Assembly: GCA_013824115.1 (NCBI GenBank)
Contig: PNNG01000038.1
Coordinates: forward strand, 40,943-104,942
DNA length: 64,000 nt
Reading direction: 5' to 3'
Source: Sphingobacteriaceae bacterium
GTDB lineage: Bacteria > Bacteroidota > Bacteroidia > UBA7662
Positions 1-6,697 of this stretch are shown here, in pieces. Made by a program: the position numbers and the translations under genes. How positions within the stretch are numbered: position 1 is the first letter of the stretch; each line of letters starts with the position of its first letter. The notes under the pieces are model-generated. The model saw only the letters and a list, made by a program, of their open reading frames with translations, made no database searches and was not told the DNA's origin.

Positions 1-1390
1 AATTCACCACCACGTTCCACAACGACATGTTCACCTTGTTTACCACCCAGCGGTCGTTGAGCGGACCGGTTGACATGGGCGTTTTGTACACATACAACAG
101 CTGCCCGGTGAAACCTTCGAACCAACCGCCAAAGGTGTAAAAGGCATCAAGGTTGATTTGGTAGTACGAAGGCATGGCATATTTGTTCCGGGCCGCATCA
201 TCGGGGGCAGGCAGGCGGTAAGCGCCAGTGCCGCTGCTTAGCATGAGTCGGCCATTCACTTGCTTTTTGATGCTTAGGCTCACGGCATCCACATTGGCGT
301 AACCTTCGTTTCGTTCACGCGGCAAAAAGGTAAACATCGGATCGCGGCCCCACTCGCGTGGCATGAGGTAACGGTCGGCATCGGCAATGTGGCTGTAATT
401 GAGGGTCACTTGAAATTTACGGGGCAAATCGGCACCCAGACGGGCACCATACACCCGGGCGCGGTGTCCAGGCTGCAAATAATCGTGCGCGGCACCGGCT
501 TCCACCAGGCCGTTTTGGGCAATGAACTTTGCACCCGCACGCAAGGCACCGTCGCCCAACGTCAAACGGTAATCGGCCTGCAAAAGGAGATTGTTCATGA
601 GCCGATCTACATACATGTTCCAGGCCTGCAGCTCTAACCCTGCTACTGGCTTGTAGTTGGCACCTACAAAGGCTACGTATTCAGTGGGAATTTTTCCTGC
701 ATAATTGCTGGCTTGACCGCTGGTATTCACACCCGTTGGAAACACCCCAATCGAATGCCCAATGCCAAACCAACGTACCGTACTCCGGGGCGATAGGGCA
801 TACAAATAGGCTCCGTGCAAGTGTAGTTTAGGATGCGCTTGCCATTGCACTTGCAGTCCTTCTACCAAGGTGGGGCGCTGGCGGCCGTCTTGCGGATTGA
901 TAAAGGGCGATCGGATGTGCTGTTTGCCAAAAACAACCTCCAAATGCTGCCGGCTGTATTTGATGTACAGATCCTCCAACCGGTCCATGTCTTCGCGCTC
1001 GTGCGGCCGTTCCACATCAAATAAGCCCACTTCGTAGCGGTTGGGCACACCTGAACGTATATCTGGCTGGTAAATGCTGTTCGAAAAGAGGTTGTAGTTG
1101 AAAAAGCCACTCAAACCCATCTGAAAACCACGAAGCGACCCGCTTTCGTAGGCAATGCCCATTCCGGCAGCCAAGGCGTGATAGTCCTGAAAGCCATCGA
1201 CATTGTCGGTAGCCATAAAAAAAGTACGGCCGTGGCCAAAAAGTGTTCCCTTTCTGAAAAACTGCTGGAGTGATTTGGCCTCCACGCTGTCGCGCTCCTG
1301 CTCAATGGGGTGCACGTAGGGATGTACCCCTTGGGCCATACCCATGGCGGGGAGCAGCCAAAGGCCGACCCAAAAAATGCCTTTTTGCAT
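1..1390 (-). CDS. OprD-like outer-membrane porin, C-terminus cut by window edge
   Basis: The minus-strand frame is open from an ATG at 1390 to the window edge with no stop, about 463 codons. It begins with a signal peptide (MQKGIFWVGLWLLPAMGMAQ) and continues with alternating hydrophobic/aromatic strands typical of a beta barrel. The last visible residues (MSLWNVVVN) look like the final strand of OprD-type porins, so only a few residues are probably missing. It is the most distal gene of the sulfur module and could admit a small anion or organic solute; the substrate is inference. The start is 8 nt downstream of the DsrE-like gene, consistent with one operon. Family assignment rests on architecture read by eye, so other 16-18 strand porins remain possible. 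Confidence 0.7.
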   Translation of the reverse strand, partial: MQKGIFWVGLWLLPAMGMAQGVHPYVHPIEQERDSVEAKSLQQFFRKGTLFGHGRTFFMATDNVDGFQDYHALAAGMGIAYESGSLRGFQMGLSGFFNYNLFSNSIYQPDIRSGVPNRYEVGLFDVERPHEREDMDRLEDLYIKYSRQHLEVVFGKQHIRSPFINPQDGRQRPTLVEGLQVQWQAHPKLHLHGAYLYALSPRSTVRWFGIGHSIGVFPTGVNTSGQASNYAGKIPTEYVAFVGANYKPVAGLELQAWNMYVDRLMNNLLLQADYRLTLGDGALRAGAKFIAQNGLVEAGAAHDYLQPGHRARVYGARLGADLPRKFQVTLNYSHIADADRYLMPREWGRDPMFTFLPRERNEGYANVDAVSLSIKKQVNGRLMLSSGTGAYRLPAPDDAARNKYAMPSYYQINLDAFYTFGGWFEGFTGQLLYVYKTPMSTGPLNDRWVVNKVNMSLWNVVVN

Positions 1391-1398
1391 GCGTTTAC

Positions 1399-1830
1399 TT
1401 AGTTTCCGGCCTTGATGTAACTCCAACCTTGTTCTTGTTTCACCACAATTTCAGCGATGCCCATGGGTACATAATCCATGCCCGGCAAAACCTCTTCTTT
1501 GCGGATGTTGCGCTCACGTAGGGTGTTTTCGCAGGCCACAAAGCGGATGCCCTTTTTTTGGAAGGCGTAAATTTTGTCGGCATGTTTGGTTTGGGCAGTA
1601 AGCAGCAAGTTCATGCCCGGACCATGGCACACCACTTCAATCTGCACACTGTCGCCCCAACCGGTGGTGAGGTTGCGGAGTTGCTTCATGAGGCCATTGT
1701 AAGCCGTGGTATCGCCCGAGGTCAGTTGCATCACAATGCGGTGCTCAGGCTGGCGGGTAGATTGTGCGTGTGAATGGAGCCCATTCAGGGCGAAAAGTGC
1801 CATGAACAAAAGGGGAAGGAATTTTTTCAT
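1399..1830 (-). CDS. Exported DsrE/DsrF-like family protein
   Basis: A 143-residue protein with a clear N-terminal signal peptide (MKKFLPLLFMALFALNGLHSHAQS) followed by a DsrE-fold domain. Two cysteines lie in short conserved-looking contexts (VVCHGPGMNLLL and VACENTLRERN), the kind of sites that carry persulfides in DsrE/TusA relay proteins. The frame can be opened two codons earlier at a TTG, but ATG 1830 is preferred; it nearly abuts the TGA of the upstream cytochrome gene. Its place between a thiosulfate-dehydrogenase-like cytochrome and a porin suggests a periplasmic sulfur-handling role. Family is fairly certain; the sulfur-carrier role is inference. Confidence 0.75.
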   Translation of the reverse strand: MKKFLPLLFMALFALNGLHSHAQSTRQPEHRIVMQLTSGDTTAYNGLMKQLRNLTTGWGDSVQIEVVCHGPGMNLLLTAQTKHADKIYAFQKKGIRFVACENTLRERNIRKEEVLPGMDYVPMGIAEIVVKQEQGWSYIKAGN

Positions 1831-1832
1831 AC

Positions 1833-2786
1833 TCAAGATTTTTTGGCTTTGTAAAAGGCCTTGATGGGTTTAAAGGGACCGTATTTGTGCTGCTCGGCCG
1901 AAAAGCTGTCGGCCCAGGGACCAAAAGGATGGTCGGCAGGCTTGCCACTGATGTCGGGCCAGTCGGCACTGAGGTCGAATCCCGGCCGGGGCTGCGAATT
2001 CACGTAAGCGGCAACATCCCAGGCTTCAGCATCGGTAAGCTGAGGTTTGTCATGGGTGGTGCCCAACGGCATGCCCTGCTTCACATACGACGCAAAACGC
2101 GACAAGCGGTACAAGCCCGCCGCATGGTTATAGCTTTTATCCCCCCAAAGTGGCGGAAAGGTATATCCTCCCTGCCCATTGGCAATACCCTGCCCATCGA
2201 CCTGGTGGCACGATTGACATTTGGCTGCGTACACCAGCTTGCCTGAATCGGGATGGGCAGCACGATCAAGCCCCTCAATTTCATACAAACCGGCTCCTTC
2301 GCGTGTTTCTCCTTTATTTACATTGCTTCCTACCCACAGCACATAGGCCGCAATGGCTTGTCCTTCGCGGCTCAGGCTATCGGGAGCGGTACCGTTCAAA
2401 CTGCGTTCAAAGCAGTCGGCAATGCGCTTGTGCACGGTTTCTACCGAGCCACTGCGTGCCCTGAAACGGGGATAGGTGCTGGCTACCAAGGCGTAGTTGT
2501 TGGTGAAAGGTCGCGTACCGGCGTCGAGGTGACAGTTTTGACAATTGAGGCCATTGGTGAGGCTGGCAATACTGCCTTTTTCACCAAAAAAAGCGGTGGT
2601 ATTGGCCACCAGCGCACGTCCGTAGCGGAGCAAATCGCCATCGGGCTGCTGGGCCCAGTCGGCTGTATCGGGCGCCGACCAAACGGCACTGTCGGCTGCG
2701 GTAACAACGGCTTCTTCGCTTTTTTCATTGCTGCAGGCCCAACCCATTGCGAGCAGTCCTAACATCCACAAAACAGGCTTTTTCAT
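1833..2786 (-). CDS. tsdA: Diheme c-type cytochrome lipoprotein, TsdA-like thiosulfate dehydrogenase
   Basis: The 317-residue product has a lipoprotein-type signal with Cys18 and two heme-binding CxxCH motifs (Cys82-Cys85-His86 and Cys190-Cys193-His194). Between them a DCFERSLNG stretch provides Cys125, matching the unusual axial Cys ligand of heme 1 in TsdA thiosulfate dehydrogenases; a later VKQGMPLG stretch offers a Met ligand for heme 2. TsdA enzymes interconvert thiosulfate and tetrathionate. Here the enzyme would be anchored to a membrane facing the periplasm. It lies between split YeeE/YedE proteins and an exported DsrE-like protein, which supports a thiosulfate role. Direction of catalysis and electron partner cannot be read from the sequence; the symbol is by similarity. 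Confidence 0.72.
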   Translation of the reverse strand: MKKPVLWMLGLLAMGWACSNEKSEEAVVTAADSAVWSAPDTADWAQQPDGDLLRYGRALVANTTAFFGEKGSIASLTNGLNCQNCHLDAGTRPFTNNYALVASTYPRFRARSGSVETVHKRIADCFERSLNGTAPDSLSREGQAIAAYVLWVGSNVNKGETREGAGLYEIEGLDRAAHPDSGKLVYAAKCQSCHQVDGQGIANGQGGYTFPPLWGDKSYNHAAGLYRLSRFASYVKQGMPLGTTHDKPQLTDAEAWDVAAYVNSQPRPGFDLSADWPDISGKPADHPFGPWADSFSAEQHKYGPFKPIKAFYKAKKS

Positions 2787-2789
2787 TGC

Positions 2790-3200
2790 TTAATGAGGTA
2801 ATTTGGGGCGCAAGTAACTGTACAACCAGGTGCCAAACAAAGCCGAGGCAATGGCCACCCAAATGGCAGGGTAACCGGCGCCGGCCAAGGCGTAAAGCGG
2901 ACCAGGACAAGCGCCCGAAAGGGCCCAGCCCATGCCGAAAATGGTGCCTCCGATGATGCTGCCTTTGTTGAAGGTTTTGTCGGGGATCACGATGTCTTCG
3001 CCACCCAGCGACTTCACCTTGAAAAAGCGAATCAGGAGCACCGAAATGAGTCCCACCACCACTGCCGAGCCAATAATGCCGTACATATGGAAGCTTTGAA
3101 AATGAAACATTTCCTGGATGCGGTACCACGAAACGGCTTCTGTTTTCGTGAGAATGAGCCCAAACAGGCTACCTATGAGTAAAAATTTGATGTTTTTCAT
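2790..3200 (-). CDS. YeeE/YedE family half-transporter (DUF6691-like)
   Basis: A 136-residue membrane protein with about four hydrophobic segments and the conserved cysteine motif GACPGPLYALAGAG near residue 97. This is the short C-terminal half of the YeeE/YedE fold; in TsuA-type thiosulfate importers both halves are fused and carry cysteines that line the substrate path. It sits 3 nt upstream of the cytochrome gene and 12 nt downstream of the other half, so the two halves are almost surely co-expressed and probably assemble together. Thiosulfate or another reduced sulfur compound is the likely cargo by family knowledge and context. Confidence 0.82.
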   Translation of the reverse strand: MKNIKFLLIGSLFGLILTKTEAVSWYRIQEMFHFQSFHMYGIIGSAVVVGLISVLLIRFFKVKSLGGEDIVIPDKTFNKGSIIGGTIFGMGWALSGACPGPLYALAGAGYPAIWVAIASALFGTWLYSYLRPKLPH

Positions 3201-3212
3201 TGTCCGTCAGCC

Positions 3213-3788
3213 TTAAGGGAGTGCATAAAAGAAAGGAGCAAGCACATGGGTCATGAGCAAGCCACCTATAAAAAAGAAAATCACCGTTACCAGCGAAGGC
3301 CATTGGAGGCTACTGAGGCCCATGATGGCGTGGCCCGAGGTGCAACCGCCGGCATAACGGGCGCCAAAGCCAATCATGAAGCCCCCCAGCACCAGGATGA
3401 TCCAGGCACGCAGGCTGCCAAAGGCTTCCCAGCCGAACAATGATTCGGGCAAAAGGCCATCGCGCGCACTTACGCCCAGGGCTTCTACCGAGGCTTGGGC
3501 TTCTACCGTGAGGGCAACAGGATCGGGATTGGCCAACAAAGTGCCACCAATCAATCCACCCAAAAAGATACCGCCGGCAAAGAAGAGGTTCCAGCTTTCG
3601 GCCTTCCAGTTGTATTTCAAAAAGGCAATGTTTTTGGGATACACCGCTGCGCAAGTATGGCGCAGGCTTGAGGAAATCCCCAACATTTTATTTCCCGTGA
3701 TGAGCAAAAGTGGCACAGTAATGCCAATGAGCGGACCGCTTACATACCACGGCCAGGGCTGCGAGAGCCATTCGATGAAAGTATTCAT
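3213..3788 (-). CDS. YeeE/YedE family half-transporter (thiosulfate-permease-like)
   Basis: A 191-residue polytopic membrane protein containing the signature AGGCTSGHAIMGLS, the second conserved-cysteine motif of YeeE/YedE (TsuA-like) sulfur transporters. It is the partner half of the 136-residue protein encoded next. The gene starts 3 nt after the stop of the universal-stress gene. Split YeeE/YedE pairs next to persulfide dioxygenase or rhodanese genes are common in bacteria handling thiosulfate or sulfide. The assignment to the family is strong; the exact substrate is inferred. Confidence 0.83.
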   Translation of the reverse strand: MNTFIEWLSQPWPWYVSGPLIGITVPLLLITGNKMLGISSSLRHTCAAVYPKNIAFLKYNWKAESWNLFFAGGIFLGGLIGGTLLANPDPVALTVEAQASVEALGVSARDGLLPESLFGWEAFGSLRAWIILVLGGFMIGFGARYAGGCTSGHAIMGLSSLQWPSLVTVIFFFIGGLLMTHVLAPFFYALP

Positions 3789-3791
3789 GTG

Positions 3792-4625
3792 TTAGTCGCG
3801 GAGTTTAAAGGTGAAAATGGGTTTCTGTACGTGGTTCACCAAATCGGCCGAAATGCAACCGTTGATGAGCTTATTCAAGCCGGTGCGTTGCATGCTGCCA
3901 ATGGCAATCAGGTCGATGTTGTTGTCGGCCGCAAAGCGCACCATGCCTTCTTCCAAATCATCGGCGGGGAAAATGGCGTAAGACACATCGTCGAGCCCGT
4001 GCTCTTGGGCGAAGGCCGACATGCGTTCTTGTATGCTCACTTCTGACTTCTTTTTGCCGGGAAGTTGGATTTGAAGTAAATACAAGCGGGCTGCCAAGGC
4101 TTGACGCAGGGCCACCAGCAGGTCGATGTTTTGGGGCAGGATGCCGGTAAAGTCGGCCGCTAATACCATGCGCTCGATGCGCTTGCCCGCCTCACCTTTG
4201 AGCGAAAGGATAGGCATATCGGCATGCATGGCCAAATGTTCAGCATGGGAGCCGGTGAACAGCTCGCGCATGCCAAAAGCACCGTGCGTACCCATGACCA
4301 CCAAATCGATTTGCTGTTTGCGGGTGTATTCCAGCAGGGTTTCGTTTACATGCCCGAATACCACTTTGAACACCACTTTGCTGGGACCTTGCACCCAGGC
4401 TGCCAGCTGGCGTTCGGCTGCAGCTTGCTGCAGCTTGAGCTTCTCAACATCCATCTCCTCATCGTCGAAAAGCTCTCCCTCGGGAGTCAGCAGGATGTGG
4501 CTGGGCAATGGCAGCACGTGAATAAAGTGCAGCTCGGCATTGAGTACCGGCTGCAATTGGCGCCCTAGCTCAAATGCATGACGGGCAAGGTCGCTGAAAT
4601 CGACCGGAATCAGTATTCTTTTCAT
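3792..4625 (-). CDS. Tandem universal stress protein (UspA family)
   Basis: Two Usp domains in 277 residues. The first carries the ATP-binding signature G-2x-G-9x-G-S (GTHGAFGMRELFTGS); the second lacks it (IGSMQRTGLNKLINGC), so only the first is likely to bind nucleotide. The frame extends further upstream, but ATG 4625 (MKRILIPVDFSD) is chosen because it begins exactly at the first strand of the Usp fold and avoids running through the hairpin at 4657-4682. It leads the transporter/cytochrome/DsrE/porin gene string. Usp genes often accompany sulfur and redox modules, but the role here is unknown. Confidence 0.85.
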   Translation of the reverse strand: MKRILIPVDFSDLARHAFELGRQLQPVLNAELHFIHVLPLPSHILLTPEGELFDDEEMDVEKLKLQQAAAERQLAAWVQGPSKVVFKVVFGHVNETLLEYTRKQQIDLVVMGTHGAFGMRELFTGSHAEHLAMHADMPILSLKGEAGKRIERMVLAADFTGILPQNIDLLVALRQALAARLYLLQIQLPGKKKSEVSIQERMSAFAQEHGLDDVSYAIFPADDLEEGMVRFAADNNIDLIAIGSMQRTGLNKLINGCISADLVNHVQKPIFTFKLRD

Positions 4626-4656
4626 CACAATCAGGTTAATGGGGTGAATTATAAAA

Positions 4657-4682
4657 GCGCCGCCGGACCTCTCCGACGGCGC
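4657..4682 (-). terminator. Rho-independent terminator after the persulfide dioxygenase gene
   Basis: Read on the minus strand, an 11-bp stem with one mismatch (GCGCCGTCGGA / TCCGGCGGCGC) and a short loop is followed by TTTTAT. It lies about 20 nt past the stop of the dioxygenase-rhodanese gene and before the Usp gene. It could separate the two transcription units or only attenuate read-through; I found no convincing promoter in the 31 bp before the Usp start. Confidence 0.7.
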
Positions 4683-4702
4683 AAACCAACCTAAGGCCTC
4701 AC

Positions 4703-6118
4703 TTAGAGCATGGTGGTTGGGCAAACGTAATCGCTTACGTTGAACTTGCCCGATGCCTTAATGGCCCCAAAACCGCCTGCTACATTGATGAGGTTATCGT
4801 AACCACGTGCTTTCAAAATAGAAGCGAAAATCATGGAGCGGTAACCGCCCGCACAATGCACATAGTATGTTTTCTTTTTGTCGACGAGCAACATGCTGTC
4901 GTTGATGTAATCGAGTGGCGCGTTCACCGCATTCACAATGTGCTCGCTGAAATACTCGCTCTTTTTACGCACGTCGAGGATGTCGATGTCGGGGTTAGCA
5001 GCCTCGGTAGCAGCAAATTCATCAACCGATACGCTTGGGATGCGGTCAACATCCATCTCGGCAGCTTCCCAGGCAGCAAAGCCACCCGATAGGAAGCCGA
5101 TGGCATGGTCGTAACCCACACGGGCCAAACGCGTTACCACCTCCTGCTCGCGACCGGCATCGGCCACAATGAGGATCTCCTGCTTGATGTCGGGAATCAA
5201 AGCACCCACCCAGGGAGCAAATCCACCATCAATGCCAATGTTGATGCTGTTGGGGATGAATCCTTTGGCAAAGGTTTCAGCATGGCGCGTATCGAGAATC
5301 AGTGCGCTGGTTTCGTTGGCAGCAGCTTCAAAAGCGGCGGGTGATAGGGCACGGGTGCCGCGCTCCATTACGTCGTCGATGCTGTCGTAACCCTGTTTAT
5401 TCATCATCACATTGAGTGGGAAATAAGCAGGTGGTGGCATGAGGCCGTTGGTTACTTCGGCAATGAAGTCGGCTTCGCTCATATCGGCACGCAAGGCGTA
5501 GTTCGATTCTTTCTGGTGACCCAACGTATCAAAAGTCTCTTTACTGAGGTTTTTGCCGCAGGCCGAACCGGCACCATGGGCAGGATAAACCAGCACCTCA
5601 TCGGCCAAAGGCATGATTTTTTTGCGGAGCGAATAAAAGAGGTGGCGTGCCAAATCGGCCTCGGTGAGGTCAGACTTCACAGCCAAATCGGGACGGCCAA
5701 CGTCACCAATGAAGAGGGTATCGCCGGTGAACAAAGCGTAGTCCTTGCCTTCGGGGGTACGCAGCAAGTAGGTGGTGCTTTCCATGGTATGACCAGGGGT
5801 ATGCAATACCACCAAATCGAGGTCGCCTACCTTCAACACTTCGCCGTCGGTGGCAATGTGGGCGTTGAAGTTGGGCTTGGCATTGGGACCAAACACAATT
5901 TGCGCGCCGGTTGCCTTGGCCAGGTCGAGGTGACCCGATACAAAATCGGCATGGAAATGCGTTTCGAGCACATATTTGATTTTGGCACCGCTTTTTTCTG
6001 CACGTTCGAGGTAAGCGCCAATTTCGCGCAGCGGGTCAATCACCACGGCTTCGCCTTTCGACTCGATGTAGTAGGCACCCTGTGCCAAACATCCGGTATA
6101 GATTTGTTCTACGGTCAT
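4703..6118 (-). CDS. Persulfide dioxygenase fused to two rhodanese domains
   Basis: 471 residues in three parts. Residues 1-240 are an ETHE1-like metallo-beta-lactamase domain with His54, His56, Asp58 (THFHADFVSGH), His110, Asp133 (TGDTLF) and His181. Residues about 260-350 form a rhodanese domain whose active-site loop reads VADAGREQE, without the catalytic Cys. Residues about 365-460 form a second rhodanese with Cys422 (YVHCAGGYRS). Such fusions oxidise glutathione or other low-molecular-weight persulfides to sulfite and exchange sulfane sulfur with thiosulfate. ATG 6118 (MTVEQIYTG) is chosen over an upstream in-frame start because it opens the conserved domain. Cytoplasmic; first gene of the minus-strand sulfur module. 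Confidence 0.88.
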   Translation of the reverse strand: MTVEQIYTGCLAQGAYYIESKGEAVVIDPLREIGAYLERAEKSGAKIKYVLETHFHADFVSGHLDLAKATGAQIVFGPNAKPNFNAHIATDGEVLKVGDLDLVVLHTPGHTMESTTYLLRTPEGKDYALFTGDTLFIGDVGRPDLAVKSDLTEADLARHLFYSLRKKIMPLADEVLVYPAHGAGSACGKNLSKETFDTLGHQKESNYALRADMSEADFIAEVTNGLMPPPAYFPLNVMMNKQGYDSIDDVMERGTRALSPAAFEAAANETSALILDTRHAETFAKGFIPNSINIGIDGGFAPWVGALIPDIKQEILIVADAGREQEVVTRLARVGYDHAIGFLSGGFAAWEAAEMDVDRIPSVSVDEFAATEAANPDIDILDVRKKSEYFSEHIVNAVNAPLDYINDSMLLVDKKKTYYVHCAGGYRSMIFASILKARGYDNLINVAGGFGAIKASGKFNVSDYVCPTTML

Positions 6119-6144
6119 GGGTAGTTTTTTTGATTTTCTGAAAA

Positions 6145-6152
6145 CAAAACTA
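6145..6152 (-). promoter_or_regulatory. Candidate -7 box for the persulfide dioxygenase gene
   Basis: The minus strand reads TAGTTTTG, a perfect match to the Bacteroidota TAnnTTTG box, 26 nt before the ATG. No clear TTG -33 element is found at the usual spacing, so the call is tentative. Confidence 0.35.
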
Positions 6153-6221
6153 CAGGCCGCCATTTCACTACTCGGTAACTTCGGTTACAAGGGCACATAT
6201 CGCAAAAAATTGAAATTGTTT

Positions 6222-6251
6222 TTTGTAGTCCACTCCAACTGCATACATTTG
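6222..6251 (+). promoter_or_regulatory. Bacteroidota-type promoter facing the dab genes
   Basis: A TTTG -33 element (6222-6225) and a perfect TACATTTG -7 box (6244-6251) are separated by 18 bp, close to the usual 19-21 bp. Transcription would start near 6258 and read the small exported protein and dabA. It is back to back with the dioxygenase promoter. Confidence 0.55.
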
Positions 6252-6266
6252 TCGCAGCTTATCGCT

Positions 6267-6635
6267 TTGACGATACTTCAATTCATAGGGCATCTTTTTC
6301 TCAGCTGGCTGGCATTCACTTCGCCTGCCCAAGCCCAAGCTACGCCTCAGGCAACTTTCATCTTAAATCAGTCGGCACAGCTTGAACAAACAGCGCCTTT
6401 GCCTTTTTGGAAGGAAAGTGCTTCTTCGGTTTGGACGCATTTGAGCGAAAGCCTCGAAGAAAGCGCGGCGGAAAATGAAGAAGACAATGATGAAGGCGAA
6501 GCTGCAGCTATCCAACAAATCCTGCATGCTTCGGCCGCCCACGATGCCGCTTCCGATAACCGAAACCGGACTTTTTTTCAAGCAAAAGTCCCGCTTTACC
6601 TGCGCTACTGCATTTTGAAAATCGACCTGGTTTAA
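6267..6635 (+). CDS. Small acidic exported protein preceding dabA, unrecognised
   Basis: I do not recognise this protein. From a TTG at 6267 it has a hydrophobic leader ending in SPAQAQ (likely signal peptide or membrane anchor), a Ser/Glu-rich middle with a very acidic run (ESAAENEEDNDEGEAA) and a hydrophobic end (PLYLRYCILKIDLV). The same frame is open back to an ATG at 6117, but that start lies on top of the divergent dioxygenase start and upstream of the promoter at 6222-6251; a TTG at 6210 is a third option that would add MKLFF. The gene lies 62 nt before dabA on the same strand, so a role with the carbon pump is possible. Start and reality as a gene are both uncertain. Confidence 0.5.
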   Translation: MTILQFIGHLFLSWLAFTSPAQAQATPQATFILNQSAQLEQTAPLPFWKESASSVWTHLSESLEESAAENEEDNDEGEAAAIQQILHASAAHDAASDNRNRTFFQAKVPLYLRYCILKIDLV

Positions 6636-6697
6636 GTCCGCTCCTTTTTGCGCTGCCCTTTGGCAGTGCTTTTTTGCATTCGACTTAAATCCATTTC

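Noticed and set aside
862..1305. Two short minus-strand frames inside the porin region
   Set aside because: They are out-of-frame shadows; the true frame is open from 1390 to the window edge without a stop.
5516..6124. 202-codon plus-strand frame opposite the persulfide dioxygenase
   Set aside because: Fully antisense to a gene with intact catalytic motifs; shadow frame.
6117..6266. N-terminal extension of the small protein preceding dabA to ATG 6117
   Set aside because: It would overlap the divergent dioxygenase start and lie upstream of a good promoter; the added residues resemble no signal peptide.
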